Notes under the pieces: generated by a model
The model's database searches: none
What the model was told of the DNA's origin: nothing
The model's input: only the letters and a program-made list of their open reading frames with translations
Program-made: the position numbers and the translations under genes
Assembly: GCA_947494405.1 (NCBI GenBank)
Contig: CANLWQ010000005.1
Location: 1 to 21,056 of the forward strand
From: Comamonadaceae bacterium
Lineage (GTDB): Bacteria; Pseudomonadota; Gammaproteobacteria; Burkholderiales; Burkholderiaceae_C
Reading direction: 5' to 3'
DNA: 21,056 nt
Shown: piece by piece, positions 1 through 8,688 of the stretch
Position numbering within the stretch: the stretch's first letter is position 1
How the letters are laid out: each line of letters starts with the position of its first letter

Positions 1-891
<891 letters not shown>

Positions 892-894
892 ACC

Positions 895-2373
895 ATGGCA
901 GAACTGCACACACTAGGCGTGGCGCAACTGTCTGCGTTGCTGCACAAAAAAGAGGTCAGCGCCGTGGAGTTGGCTACGCGCATGCTCGCCCGGTTGGGCG
1001 GCAATCCGCACCACGCGTTTTTAAGCGTGGACTCAGAAGTCACTTTGGTGCAAGCCAAAGCAGCGGATGTGCGCATTGCGGCCGGTGAACACACGCCCTT
1101 GTTGGGCGTGCCCATCGCGCACAAAGATATTTTTGTCACCACCGACTTTCCCACCACTGCCGGCTCGCGCATCTTGGAGGGCTACCGCTCGCCGTTCAAT
1201 GCCACGGTGGTGCAGCGCTTAGGCGAAGCCGGTATGGTGAATTTAGGCAAGCTCAGTTGCGATGAGTTCGCCATGGGTTCTGCCAATGAAAACGTGGCCG
1301 TGCCCTCGGCCCATCCACAAGCCGTGACCAACCCCTGGGACATCAGCCGCATAGCCGGCGGCTCCTCGGGCGGCAGCGCTGCTGCGGTGGCCGCGTGTTT
1401 AACGCCTGCCGCCACCGGCACCGACACAGGCGGGTCGATTCGGCAGCCCGCTGCGTTTTGCGGCATCACCGGCATCAAGCCCACCTACGGCCGCGCCTCG
1501 CGCTACGGCATGGTGGCGTTTGCGTCCAGCCTAGACCAAGCCGGCCCCATGGCACGCAGTGCCGAAGACTGCGCTTTGTTGTTGAGTGCCATGTGTGGCC
1601 CCGACTTGGACCGCGACTCCACCTCGCTGGATGTGAAAACAGAGGATTTTTCACGCCACTTAAACCAGCCTTTAAAAGGTTTGCGCGTGGGCATACCGAA
1701 TGAGTTTTTTAGCGACGGCTTGGCCGCCGATGTGCGAGGCCCCATTGATGCGGCATTGCAAGCGCTGCAAGCCCAAGGCGCAAGCTTGGTTCCCATTGCC
1801 TTGCCTCGCACCGAGTTGTCCATTCCGGTTTACTACATCATTGCCCCCGCTGAAGCTTCCAGCAACCTCAGCCGCTTCGATGGGGTTAAGTTTGGCCACC
1901 GTGCCAAAGACTTCACCGATCTCGCGGATATGTACGAAAAATCCCGCACAGAAGGTTTTGGCGAAGAGGTGAAACGCCGCATCATGATTGGCAGCTATGT
2001 GCTGTCCCACGGCTACTACGATGCTTATTATTTGCAAGCGCAAAAAATCCGCCGAATGATTGCCAACGACTTTCAAGAAGCCTTCAAGCAATGCGATGTG
2101 ATTGCCGGCCCTGTGGCGCCTAGCGTGGCGTGGAAGCTGGGCGACAAGTCTGACGACCCACTGGCCAATTACTTGGCCGACATCTTCACCCTGCCGGCCT
2201 CGCTGGCGGGCTTGCCTGGCATGAGCATGCCGGTGGGTTTTGGCGAAGGCGGTATGCCGGTGGGCATGCAATTGATTGGCAACTATTTGCAAGAGGCCAA
2301 GTTGTTGAATGTGGCGCACCAGTATCAGTTGGCTACCGACCACCATTTGAAAACCCCCGGAGGTGCTGCATGA
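895..2373 (+). CDS. gatA: Asp/Glu-tRNA amidotransferase subunit A
   Basis: GatA is the glutaminase/amidase subunit. It releases ammonia from glutamine, which is channelled to GatB. The 492-residue product has the amidase-signature fold. The Ser-cisSer-Lys triad is visible: Lys77 in [10 protein letters not shown], cis-Ser157 in GGSSGGSAA and nucleophile Ser181 in [10 protein letters not shown]. The 24-residue spacing between the two serines is as in characterised GatA proteins. The C-terminal [11 protein letters not shown] and [15 protein letters not shown] stretches are also typical. Length is normal for the family. The start lies 3 bases after the gatC stop, and the stop overlaps the gatB start as ATGA, indicating translational coupling. 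No defects are seen. Confidence 0.97.
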   Translation: MAELHTLGVAQLSALLHKKEVSAVELATRMLARLGGNPHHAFLSVDSEVTLVQAKAADVRIAAGEHTPLLGVPIAHKDIFVTTDFPTTAGSRILEGYRSPFNATVVQRLGEAGMVNLGKLSCDEFAMGSANENVAVPSAHPQAVTNPWDISRIAGGSSGGSAAAVAACLTPAATGTDTGGSIRQPAAFCGITGIKPTYGRASRYGMVAFASSLDQAGPMARSAEDCALLLSAMCGPDLDRDSTSLDVKTEDFSRHLNQPLKGLRVGIPNEFFSDGLAADVRGPIDAALQALQAQGASLVPIALPRTELSIPVYYIIAPAEASSNLSRFDGVKFGHRAKDFTDLADMYEKSRTEGFGEEVKRRIMIGSYVLSHGYYDAYYLQAQKIRRMIANDFQEAFKQCDVIAGPVAPSVAWKLGDKSDDPLANYLADIFTLPASLAGLPGMSMPVGFGEGGMPVGMQLIGNYLQEAKLLNVAHQYQLATDHHLKTPGGAA

Positions 2374-3812
2374 GCGCCCCACTCGTTCAAGGCTACGAAG
2401 TTGTTATCGGCTTCGAAACCCACACCCAACTCTCTACGCAAAGCAAAATTTTCAGCCGCGCCTCCACCGCTTTTGGTGCCGAACCCAACACCCAGGCTTG
2501 CGCGGTCGATTTGGCCTTGCCCGGCACCTTGCCGGTGATGAACAAGGGCGCGGTAGAGCGCGCCATCGAGCTTGGGCTGGCACTGGGCTCGCACATCGCC
2601 GAGCGCAGCATCTTTGCCCGCAAAAACTATTTCTACCCCGACCTGCCCAAGGGCTACCAAATCAGCCAGTTTGAAATACCGGTGGTGCAAGGCGGCGAGG
2701 TGTCTTTCTTTTTAGGCGATGAAAAGAAAACCGTGCGCTTGGTGCGCGCCCACCTAGAAGAAGATGCGGGCAAGTCGCTGCATGAAGATTTTGTGGGGCA
2801 AAGCGGCATCGACTTGAACCGCGCTGGCACGCCGCTGTTAGAAATCGTTACCGAGCCCGATATGCGCAGCAGTGCCGAGGCCGTGGCCTATGCCAAAGAG
2901 CTGCACAAAATCGTCACTTGGATTGGCATTTGCGACGGCAATATGCAAGAGGGCAGTTTCCGTTGCGATGCCAATGTGTCGGTCAGAAAACCTGGCGCAC
3001 CTTTGGGTACCCGGCGGGAGATTAAAAACTTGAACAGCTTCAAGTTCATGCAGCAAGCCATCGACTATGAGGTGCGCTGGCAGATTGAGCAAATTGAAGA
3101 CGGCCATGCCATTCAGCAAGCCACTGTGCTGTTCAATCCCGATACCGGTGAGACCCGCGCCATGCGCACCAAAGAAGACGCCGCCGATTACCGCTACTTC
3201 CCCGACCCCGATTTACCCCCGCTGCTGATTGGTCGCGACTGGGTGGAGCGTGTGCGCAGTGAAATGGCCGAGCTGCCGCGTGTGATGGCGGACCGTTTTG
3301 TCACGCAATATGGTTTGCCAGAGTACGACGCCACGCAACTGACGCAAAGCAAAGCTGTTGCTGCTTACTTTGAAGCCACGGCCAAAGCTTGCGGACAGCC
3401 TAAGTTAGCCAGCAACTGGATCATGGGTGAGGTGTCTAGGCGATTGAACAGTGGCGAAGTCTCCTTCGATGCGCTGCCGGTGAGTGCCGAACAACTGGCT
3501 GCATTGATCAGCCGCATCAGCGACAACACCATCAGCAACAACGCAGCCAAACAAGTGTTCGATTCGCTCTGGAACAAAGAGGGCGAAGTCGACGCCCTCA
3601 TCGACGCCAAAGGCCTGAAGCAAATCAACGACAGCAGCGCCTTGGAAGCCATCATCGACGAGGTGCTGGCCGCCAACCCCAAAAATGTGGAGGAGTTCAA
3701 AGCGGGTAACACCAAGGCTTTGAACGGCTTGGTCGGCCCCATCATGAAAGCCAGCAAGGGCAAGGCCAACCCCGCGCAGGTGAATGAGTTGCTGTTGAAA
3801 AAATTAGGGTAA
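2370..3812 (+). CDS. gatB: Asp/Glu-tRNA amidotransferase subunit B
   Basis: GatB binds the mischarged tRNA, phosphorylates the carboxyl group with ATP and transfers ammonia from GatA. The 480-residue protein has normal length. The N-terminal catalytic part begins [20 protein letters not shown] and contains [40 protein letters not shown] and RCDANVSVR, all hallmark motifs. A helical linker and the C-terminal YqeY-like domain follow (about residues 330-480), with [13 protein letters not shown] and a Lys-rich end that contacts the tRNA elbow. The ATG overlaps the gatA stop by four bases. It is last in the operon. No hairpin terminator is evident in the roughly 80 bases after the stop. Confidence 0.97.
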   Translation: MSAPLVQGYEVVIGFETHTQLSTQSKIFSRASTAFGAEPNTQACAVDLALPGTLPVMNKGAVERAIELGLALGSHIAERSIFARKNYFYPDLPKGYQISQFEIPVVQGGEVSFFLGDEKKTVRLVRAHLEEDAGKSLHEDFVGQSGIDLNRAGTPLLEIVTEPDMRSSAEAVAYAKELHKIVTWIGICDGNMQEGSFRCDANVSVRKPGAPLGTRREIKNLNSFKFMQQAIDYEVRWQIEQIEDGHAIQQATVLFNPDTGETRAMRTKEDAADYRYFPDPDLPPLLIGRDWVERVRSEMAELPRVMADRFVTQYGLPEYDATQLTQSKAVAAYFEATAKACGQPKLASNWIMGEVSRRLNSGEVSFDALPVSAEQLAALISRISDNTISNNAAKQVFDSLWNKEGEVDALIDAKGLKQINDSSALEAIIDEVLAANPKNVEEFKAGNTKALNGLVGPIMKASKGKANPAQVNELLLKKLG

Positions 3813-3892
3813 GTTAGCCATTCTTTTCGTAACCCTAGCAAAACCAGTCAGTCAGTCTTACACATCCACCTTCTAAAAAGCATCAAACTTCT

Positions 3893-3916
3893 CGTCACAC
3901 TTTGACGGGGGTCGTC
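3893..3916. promoter_or_regulatory. Candidate operator: alternating CGTC/GACG half-sites before the toxin-antitoxin pair
   Basis: Three half-sites alternate in orientation: CGTC at 3893-3896, GACG at 3904-3907 and CGTC at 3913-3916. The first pair is part of a perfect 5-base inverted repeat, CGTCA-5-TGACG (3893-3907). The second pair is GACG-5-CGTC (3904-3916). They overlap the -35 box and spacer of the predicted promoter. That is where an XRE-type antitoxin would be expected to autorepress. The sequence symmetry is observed; binding is inference, and short inverted repeats can arise by chance. Confidence 0.4.
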
Positions 3917-3930
3917 CTTTGGGCTACTAT
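3902..3930 (+). promoter_or_regulatory. Sigma-70-like promoter of the toxin-antitoxin operon
   Basis: TTGACG (3902-3907) and TACTAT (3925-3930) are each 5/6 matches to the -35 and -10 consensus, separated by the optimal 17 bases. Transcription would start near 3937. That is where the BrnT-like reading frame has a TTG that gives the family N-terminus, so the message may be leaderless. No other clear promoter is seen between gatB and the toxin gene. Confidence 0.5.
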
Positions 3931-3936
3931 TTGGGC

Positions 3937-4218
3937 TTGCGATTTGAATGGGATGAGCAAAAAAGCCAACGGTGTTTCATTGAAAGAGGTTTTGATTTCG
4001 CTTATGCAAGTCACGCCTTTGTTGATCCGTATCAACTGGTGACCATAGATTCGCGATGGGAGTATGGCGAGCAACGCTTTCAACTCATGGGTCAAATCGA
4101 TGGAAGGTTGTTTGTGGTGGTCTTCGCTGAACGCATTGCCAGCATTCGCATCATTTCAGCTAGAAAAGCAAACCAAAGGGAGACACGGTTTTATGAGCAA
4201 CAACCTCGACCGCTTTAA
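3937..4218 (+). CDS. brnT: BrnT-type toxin (RelE-like ribonuclease family)
   Basis: The product matches the BrnT family, small ribonuclease toxins that cleave RNA and block translation. From the TTG at 3937 it is 93 residues and starts with RFEWDEQK, the usual BrnT opening. It continues with WEYGEQRFQLMGQIDGRLFVVVF and ends RIISARKANQRETRFYEQ, the signature RxISARKAxxRExxxYE. Usual length is 90-95 residues. No in-frame ATG exists, and TTG at 3919 or 3931 are alternative starts; 3919 has a GGGGG stretch 7 bases upstream. The commonly seen K-H-G near residue 17 reads E-R-G (16-18), which may weaken activity. The stop lies 26 bases inside the downstream antitoxin gene. Family assignment is firm; start and activity are uncertain. 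Confidence 0.85.
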   Translation: MRFEWDEQKSQRCFIERGFDFAYASHAFVDPYQLVTIDSRWEYGEQRFQLMGQIDGRLFVVVFAERIASIRIISARKANQRETRFYEQQPRPL

Positions 4219-4528
4219 AGTGCCCCGCACTAAAACCATGCCTCCAGGCCAATTTGATTTGGCACGAGTGGACGCCACTACTGACGCACAGATTCGTCAA
4301 CAAAAACGCAGCGACACCTTAGAAGCCAAAGCCGATGCTGCGGCCTATGTGCGCGGCATTCGTGAACGCTTGGGGTTTTCTCAACCCGAGTTCGCCACGC
4401 GCATCAATATACCTTTGGACACATTGCGCAACTGGGAGCAAGGTAAGCGAAAACCCACGGGTGCCGCAACAGCTTTACTCAAAATCTTAGACAAAGCACC
4501 TGATGCAGCTCTAGCCGCTTTGGTCTGA
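4193..4528 (+). CDS. XRE-family antitoxin partner of the BrnT-like toxin
   Basis: This is a 111-residue protein with a C-terminal helix-turn-helix of the XRE/YiaG type (about residues 52-100). Visible motifs are RERLGFSQPEFATRINIP, then LRNWEQGKRKPTGAATALL. The N-terminal 50 residues are hydrophilic and probably wrap the toxin. The partner usually seen with BrnT is BrnA, a ribbon-helix-helix-like protein, so this is a swapped antitoxin type. The ATG at 4193 follows AAGGGAG at a workable distance and overlaps the toxin gene by 26 bases, so translation is likely coupled. As in other type II systems, it is expected to neutralise the toxin and repress its own promoter. Domain call is firm; antitoxin role follows from context. 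Confidence 0.85.
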   Translation: MSNNLDRFKVPRTKTMPPGQFDLARVDATTDAQIRQQKRSDTLEAKADAAAYVRGIRERLGFSQPEFATRINIPLDTLRNWEQGKRKPTGAATALLKILDKAPDAALAALV

Positions 4529-4531
4529 TCC

Positions 4532-4735
4532 TCAGGCACCAAACAGCTTCAACAGCTTGTCCACCTCTGGCGTTACTCCCATGGTCTTGAGCCGTACATG
4601 GGGGTGGGCCACGGCGAAGACGCGAAACACCTCATCCACAAACGCTTGTCCAAAGGTTTGCAGACGGTTTATGGTCTTTTTACAGCCATCAAAGGTTTTC
4701 ACGCCCAACGGGTCGACCAAAGTTAACTTCATCAT
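4532..4735 (-). pseudogene. Probable remnant of a STAS-like (DUF4325) protein, C-terminal part only
   Basis: A short minus-strand frame encodes FDGCKKTI, then FGQAFVDEVFRVFAVAHPHVRL, ending DKLLKLFGA. From memory this resembles the end of DUF4325 STAS-like proteins (pattern IGQAFADEIFRVF..HP). The N-terminal half of the domain is absent. About three residues of the strand before the GQAF motif also appear to be missing. The frame stays open upstream to 4765, and ATGs occur at 4735 and 4732, but this region is shared with the 3' end of the hydroxylase-YhhN gene (4689 onward). Its stop is only 3 bases from the convergent XRE antitoxin stop. A decayed fragment fits best; a short functional protein cannot be excluded. 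Confidence 0.45.
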
Positions 4736-6497
4736 GCGTGTTGTCTTCGGTGATACCCGCGACAAGATCTTCTAACTTGTAGCTCGGGGTCCTCAAAACC
4801 CCCCGCACTATCAACCCTTGCGCCACATAGTAAGTCGCCAAGACCCACAAACCGGCATAGGGCAAGGGGCTGACGAATTTGTCCAGCGCTAACAAGGTGT
4901 CAGACAGCATGAACACCGAGCTGCCCAAAGCCACCCACAGGCTGGCCGCGCTGCCAAGCTGCTTGGCACGACCCCAAGCCTGCGCGGCCATGGTGGCGAT
5001 CACCAGCACATAAGCCGCCACAGGCACACGCAACTCACTGGGTAAGCCGTTTTGGTCTAAGCCCACAAACACCACTGCGGCGACTGAAATGCAAACCGCT
5101 AGAGCACGTCGGCTGTGCAACCAAGGCGCATCTTTCCTGAACAACTGTATGTAACTTAAGTGCGCCAGCAAAAACGCCGCCAAGCCATACACAAACAGCC
5201 CTTCACCCATCAACAACACGTCGCCCAACCATGACAAAGAAAGCGCCGCTATCAACCACGCTCTGCCGTGCATGCCTGCAGACGCTTGCCAAGCAGCCAA
5301 CATCAACACCAACAAAGCCAGTGGCTTGGCAACCAAATAAACATCGCTCCAGCCGCAGGCATTGGCGGCAGTGGCCAAGGCAGCGGCTTGCACAAACGCG
5401 CACATCGCCGTACTAAGTCGGTTTTGCAGCATGGCGTTGACGCCCCACAAACCCGCCGTCACAGCCAACACACAGGTGGCGGCCTCGCCCCAGACCATGC
5501 CATCCATGAACCACAAGACCGCCGACGAGCACGACAGCAACACCACAAACCACGCGCCGCCCCACCATTGCACTGCGGGTGTTTGCACGGGCTGAAAAGC
5601 GGGGAATTGTTGAATATCAAAAGCCTTGGCGGGGAAACGCTGGGCCACATCGGCGGGCCTCCAACCAGGGTGGCGCAAAAACACCATCAGCTTGTCGCGC
5701 CAACGCTTGGCATGCCAACTGTCATGCAGCATGCTGGCGTACATCTGCATATTGGCCCATAAAGGGTCCCAGCTGTTGAGCGCTTTTCGCGTGCCGTACA
5801 CACAAGGCTCTTTGGGATCTTCTTCTTGAAAACTGCCAAACATGCGGTCCCACACCACCCAAATACCGCCGTAATTGCGGTCCAGGTATTTGTCGTTGAC
5901 TGCATGGTGAGCGCGGTGGTTGGAGGGTGAGCAAAACCAGCGGTCAAACCATCCCAAGCGACCAATGTGTTCGGTATGCACCCAAAATTGGTAGAGCAAA
6001 TCAATCAAGGCCACGATGCCAAAAATCAGCGGCGGCACGCCCAACAATGCCATGGGCAAATAAAACACCCAACTGGTGAGGGCGCCTGCGCTGCTTTGGC
6101 GCAGCGCGGTAGACAAGTTGTAATGCTGGCTTTGGTGATGTACCGCATGGCCGGCCCAAAACAGCGCCACCTCGTGGCTGGCGCGGTGAAACCAGTAATA
6201 GCAAAAGTCATACAAAACCAAAGCCAATAAAGCGCCATACCAAGTGCTCCACCATGCGTCGTCCCTTACCAAAGCGACTTGTTCAAACACCAAGGTGTAA
6301 ATGACAATGCGCAGCACGCGGGTGAAGATGGCACTGATTTGGCTGATGATGCCCAGCGAGATACTGCTGATGGCGTCGTCGAGTCTGTAGGTTTGTGCGC
6401 TGGCTTGACCAAGCTTGGCCAAGCGCAAGCCCCATAACCACTCCATCAGTATCAAGCCCAAAAACACAGGCGACGCCAACACAATGATGTATCCCAT
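4689..6497 (-). CDS. Fatty acid hydroxylase (alkylglycerol-monooxygenase-like) fused to YhhN lysoplasmalogenase domain
   Basis: This 602-residue integral membrane protein has two enzyme domains. Residues about 85-225 are a fatty acid hydroxylase/sterol desaturase domain with the di-iron histidine boxes HRASH (104-108), HAVHHQSQH (117-125), HTEH (174-177) and HRAHH (194-198). The arrangement and the segment after it resemble alkylglycerol monooxygenase. A linker of soluble and amphipathic sequence follows. Residues about 385-566 match YhhN (TMEM86) lysoplasmalogenases, with YLVAKPL, SLSWLGDVLLM and a later SD (532-533). Both domain types act on ether lipids in animals, so ether- or vinyl-ether lipid turnover is the inferred role. 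The start has AAGGACAG upstream. The last 30 or so residues extend beyond YhhN and overlap the DUF4325 remnant. It follows mltA by 48 bases. Confidence 0.85.
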   Translation of the reverse strand: MGYIIVLASPVFLGLILMEWLWGLRLAKLGQASAQTYRLDDAISSISLGIISQISAIFTRVLRIVIYTLVFEQVALVRDDAWWSTWYGALLALVLYDFCYYWFHRASHEVALFWAGHAVHHQSQHYNLSTALRQSSAGALTSWVFYLPMALLGVPPLIFGIVALIDLLYQFWVHTEHIGRLGWFDRWFCSPSNHRAHHAVNDKYLDRNYGGIWVVWDRMFGSFQEEDPKEPCVYGTRKALNSWDPLWANMQMYASMLHDSWHAKRWRDKLMVFLRHPGWRPADVAQRFPAKAFDIQQFPAFQPVQTPAVQWWGGAWFVVLLSCSSAVLWFMDGMVWGEAATCVLAVTAGLWGVNAMLQNRLSTAMCAFVQAAALATAANACGWSDVYLVAKPLALLVLMLAAWQASAGMHGRAWLIAALSLSWLGDVLLMGEGLFVYGLAAFLLAHLSYIQLFRKDAPWLHSRRALAVCISVAAVVFVGLDQNGLPSELRVPVAAYVLVIATMAAQAWGRAKQLGSAASLWVALGSSVFMLSDTLLALDKFVSPLPYAGLWVLATYYVAQGLIVRGVLRTPSYKLEDLVAGITEDNTHDEVNFGRPVGRENL

Positions 6498-6545
6498 GAA
6501 TCTGTCCTTGTTAAATACTTCTGGGCCGATATTAATTCATGGCAG

Positions 6546-7748
6546 TTAAGGCTTGGGCCACAACGCCCATACGCGCAAAGACTGCTTTAAGCGCCCCGCC
6601 ACTTCACCGGCTTCACGCCCTGTGCCTAAGAACAAATCGGCGCGTACTGCGCCCACAATGGCGCTGCCGGTGTCTTGCGCCAACACCAAGCGTGATACAG
6701 CAAGGGTGGGTCCTGGAGACACCAACCACAGCGGCGTGCCATAAGGCATGCTGAGCGGATCGATAGCCACCGAGCGACCCGCGATCAGTGGCAAGCCTTG
6801 GGCACCCCGCGGCCCCACGCTGGGGTCGGCACCCAGGGGCAGTTCTTTGAAAAACACATAACGCGGGTTGGTCCACAACAATTCTTGCTGCCGTTGCGGG
6901 TTGCGCTGCAACCAAGCTTTGATGCCAGGCCATGAGGCGTCGCGGGTTTCGCCTTTGTCCAGCAACCAACGCCCCACGCTTTGGTAAGGCTGCTCGTTCG
7001 AGGCGGCAAAGCCCACACGAACGGTGCGCACACTGCCATCGGGCTCGGTGATGCGCAAGCGACCCGAGCCTTGGATGTGCAAAATCAAAGCGTCTACAGG
7101 ATCGACCAGCCAGGCAATTTCTCTTCCACGCAATTCGTTTTGAGCGGCGGGCAAGCTCTCTATATCTTGACGGCTGAACCATGGCCGGCCACTTGCCAAG
7201 CCGCTGGGTGCGGCATACAGCGGTGTGTTGAACCCATTGCCGGGCATACGCTGGGCATCGAACACTGGCTCGTAGTACGCGGTGAGCAAGCCGCCGGCCT
7301 CACCCTCTAAAGACTCCAATCTATAGGCTTGCAAGCGGTTAAGCAGCAACAAGCGTTGCTCGGTTTCAGAAGCAATACTCAAGCGGCGGATATCACTGCA
7401 TAAGGGGGCCAGCACCGTGCCGCTGACATCACAGTTGGCCAAGAGCAGCGTCCACACCTCGGCCATGGATTCTTGCGGCCAGCCAGGCAAGTCTTCGATG
7501 GCCACCGGCACCCAGCGACTGCGCCTCTCGCCCTTGACCGGCGGCTCAAACTTGGAAACACCGGGCGATACGGATGGGCTAGGCGCTGGCGCTGGCGCAG
7601 GCACCGACGGGCTGGGTGAACTAGGAGAGCTGGTTGTGCTGGGTATGGGCAAGCGAGGACTTGCAGGCGGGGGCGGCACGGCGCAAGAGCTAAGCATGCC
7701 TACAATGGCCAGCATACACAATGATTTTTCAATTCGGTACAAACGCAT
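6546..7748 (-). CDS. mltA: Membrane-bound lytic murein transglycosylase A (lipoprotein)
   Basis: MltA cleaves the glycan strands of peptidoglycan, forming 1,6-anhydromuramic ends, from the inner face of the outer membrane. The 400-residue product starts with a lipoprotein signal ending LSSC (lipidated Cys22). A Pro/Ser/Ala-rich linker (24-70) follows. The MltA barrel domain includes LLTAYYEPVFDAQR (154-167), then IQGSGRLR (225-232). The C-terminal 3D domain has AIDPLSMPYGTPLWL and AQDTGSAIVGAVRADLFLG, with Asp359 matching the catalytic aspartate. The ATG at 7748 gives the proper signal peptide. The frame remains open upstream into the amidase gene, but that part is not lipoprotein-like. No strong ribosome-binding site is seen. 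It lies downstream of the amidase gene on the same strand. Confidence 0.95.
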   Translation of the reverse strand: MRLYRIEKSLCMLAIVGMLSSCAVPPPPASPRLPIPSTTSSPSSPSPSVPAPAPAPSPSVSPGVSKFEPPVKGERRSRWVPVAIEDLPGWPQESMAEVWTLLLANCDVSGTVLAPLCSDIRRLSIASETEQRLLLLNRLQAYRLESLEGEAGGLLTAYYEPVFDAQRMPGNGFNTPLYAAPSGLASGRPWFSRQDIESLPAAQNELRGREIAWLVDPVDALILHIQGSGRLRITEPDGSVRTVRVGFAASNEQPYQSVGRWLLDKGETRDASWPGIKAWLQRNPQRQQELLWTNPRYVFFKELPLGADPSVGPRGAQGLPLIAGRSVAIDPLSMPYGTPLWLVSPGPTLAVSRLVLAQDTGSAIVGAVRADLFLGTGREAGEVAGRLKQSLRVWALWPKP

Positions 7749-7869
7749 GCTGCTGATTTTGCTTGAAGCCTTGGGCGCTGGCCTGATTTTGGTGCTTATT
7801 GTGTGGTGGACCATGTTCCATGGCCGCCCAAGCGGTGAACGCGAAAAAGACACCGACGAGGACAAATGA
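7747..7869 (+). CDS. Small single-pass membrane protein, unknown function
   Basis: A 40-residue frame begins MLLILLEALGAGLILVLIVW, one hydrophobic helix, followed by WTMFHGRPSG and a charged tail EREKDTDEDK. The helix plus positively then negatively charged tail reads like a genuine small protein rather than a shadow. I have an impression of similar proteins in Burkholderiales but cannot name a family. Its ATG shares the CATG at 7746-7749 with the opposing mltA start, and its TGA abuts the convergent amidase stop within TGATCA (7867-7872). It fills the gap between those two genes. An in-frame ATG at 7705 would give 14 more residues but would lie inside mltA. No clear ribosome-binding site is seen. 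Existence is moderately supported. Confidence 0.5.
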   Translation: MLLILLEALGAGLILVLIVWWTMFHGRPSGEREKDTDEDK

Positions 7870-8688
7870 TCACGACAAGGGCGAGCTGCGCAAAGGCAGT
7901 TGCTGTCTGCGCTCACGCAGCGCATCGATAGACAGTTCGGTGAATACACAGCCCTCACCCTCAGCTTGCACGGCTTGCACCTGACCCCAAGGGTCAACCC
8001 ACATGGAATGCCCCCAAGTGCGACGGCCGTTGCTGTGCTTGCCGCCTTGCGCTGCGGCGCCCACCCAAGCCAAGTTATCGATAGCGCGGGCACGCAGCAA
8101 CACCTCCCAATGCACCGCCCCCGTGGTGTGGGTAAACGCACTGGGTGCCAACAGCAATTCAGCGCCTTGCTGCGTCAATTGTTTATACAACTGAGGAAAG
8201 CGCAAGTCGTAGCACACACTCAAACCTATGCGCCATGTATGTCCGTCTCGCGAGGGCAAGTCCATCACCACCGGCGTGTCACCGGCTTGCAGCACCACGC
8301 TTTCGTCGTAGCTTTCGCGGCCATTGTCAAAACAAAATAAATGGATCTTGTCGTAGCGCGCCATGTCCACCCCTTGGGCGCTGTAGACCAAGGTGGTGTT
8401 GCGCACCCGGGTGGCGTCGCCTGGCACCGCTATGGGCAAAGTGCCGGCGACCAGACACACGCCATAGGTCTTGGCCATGGCCGCCAAACGCTGTTGCATG
8501 GGGCCATCGCCATAGGCTTCGGCAATCAATAATTTATCGGTATCAAGCTGCCCCAGCAAACAAAAATACTCGGGCAGCACCGCCAACTCTGCACCGGCAT
8601 GGGCAGCTTGTTCCAGCAAACGCTCTGCGGTGTCCAAGTTGTTGTTCACGTTGGTGCCAGACACCATTTGCAATAAAGCGGCTTTCAT
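7870..8688 (-). CDS. Carbon-nitrogen hydrolase of the nitrilase superfamily (Nit1/Nit2-like, possibly deaminated glutathione amidase)
   Basis: This 272-residue cytosolic enzyme has the nitrilase superfamily catalytic residues Glu40 (VLPEYF), Lys114 (RYDKIHLF) and Cys159 (GLSVCYDLRFP). The wording around these motifs resembles the Nit1/YbeM branch, whose characterised members hydrolyse deaminated glutathione to alpha-ketoglutarate and Cys-Gly. That substrate is inferred, not shown. Length is typical. The start overlaps the yhdP stop as ATGA, so it is translationally coupled behind yhdP on the minus strand, with mltA next downstream. Functionally it stands apart from the envelope genes around it. 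An omega-amidase-like activity is the main alternative. Confidence 0.88.
   Translation of the reverse strand: MKAALLQMVSGTNVNNNLDTAERLLEQAAHAGAELAVLPEYFCLLGQLDTDKLLIAEAYGDGPMQQRLAAMAKTYGVCLVAGTLPIAVPGDATRVRNTTLVYSAQGVDMARYDKIHLFCFDNGRESYDESVVLQAGDTPVVMDLPSRDGHTWRIGLSVCYDLRFPQLYKQLTQQGAELLLAPSAFTHTTGAVHWEVLLRARAIDNLAWVGAAAQGGKHSNGRRTWGHSMWVDPWGQVQAVQAEGEGCVFTELSIDALRERRQQLPLRSSPLS

Noticed and set aside
1672..2382. 236-codon minus-strand open frame opposite gatA
   Set aside because: Shadow frame of a well-conserved gene; His/Ala/Gln-rich with no family motifs.
3845..3856. CAGT repeated three times after gatB
   Set aside because: Too short and simple to be a meaningful repeat or array.
3813..3892. 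Possible terminator after gatB
   Set aside because: No stable inverted repeat followed by a T run could be found by eye.
7560..7690. Imperfect repeats in the mltA gene
   Set aside because: They encode the Pro/Ser/Ala-rich linker of the lipoprotein, which explains them.
7749..8141. Upstream in-frame extension of mltA
   Set aside because: It runs antisense-free but inside the amidase gene in another frame, is Cys/Arg-rich, and would bury the lipoprotein signal that starts at 7748.
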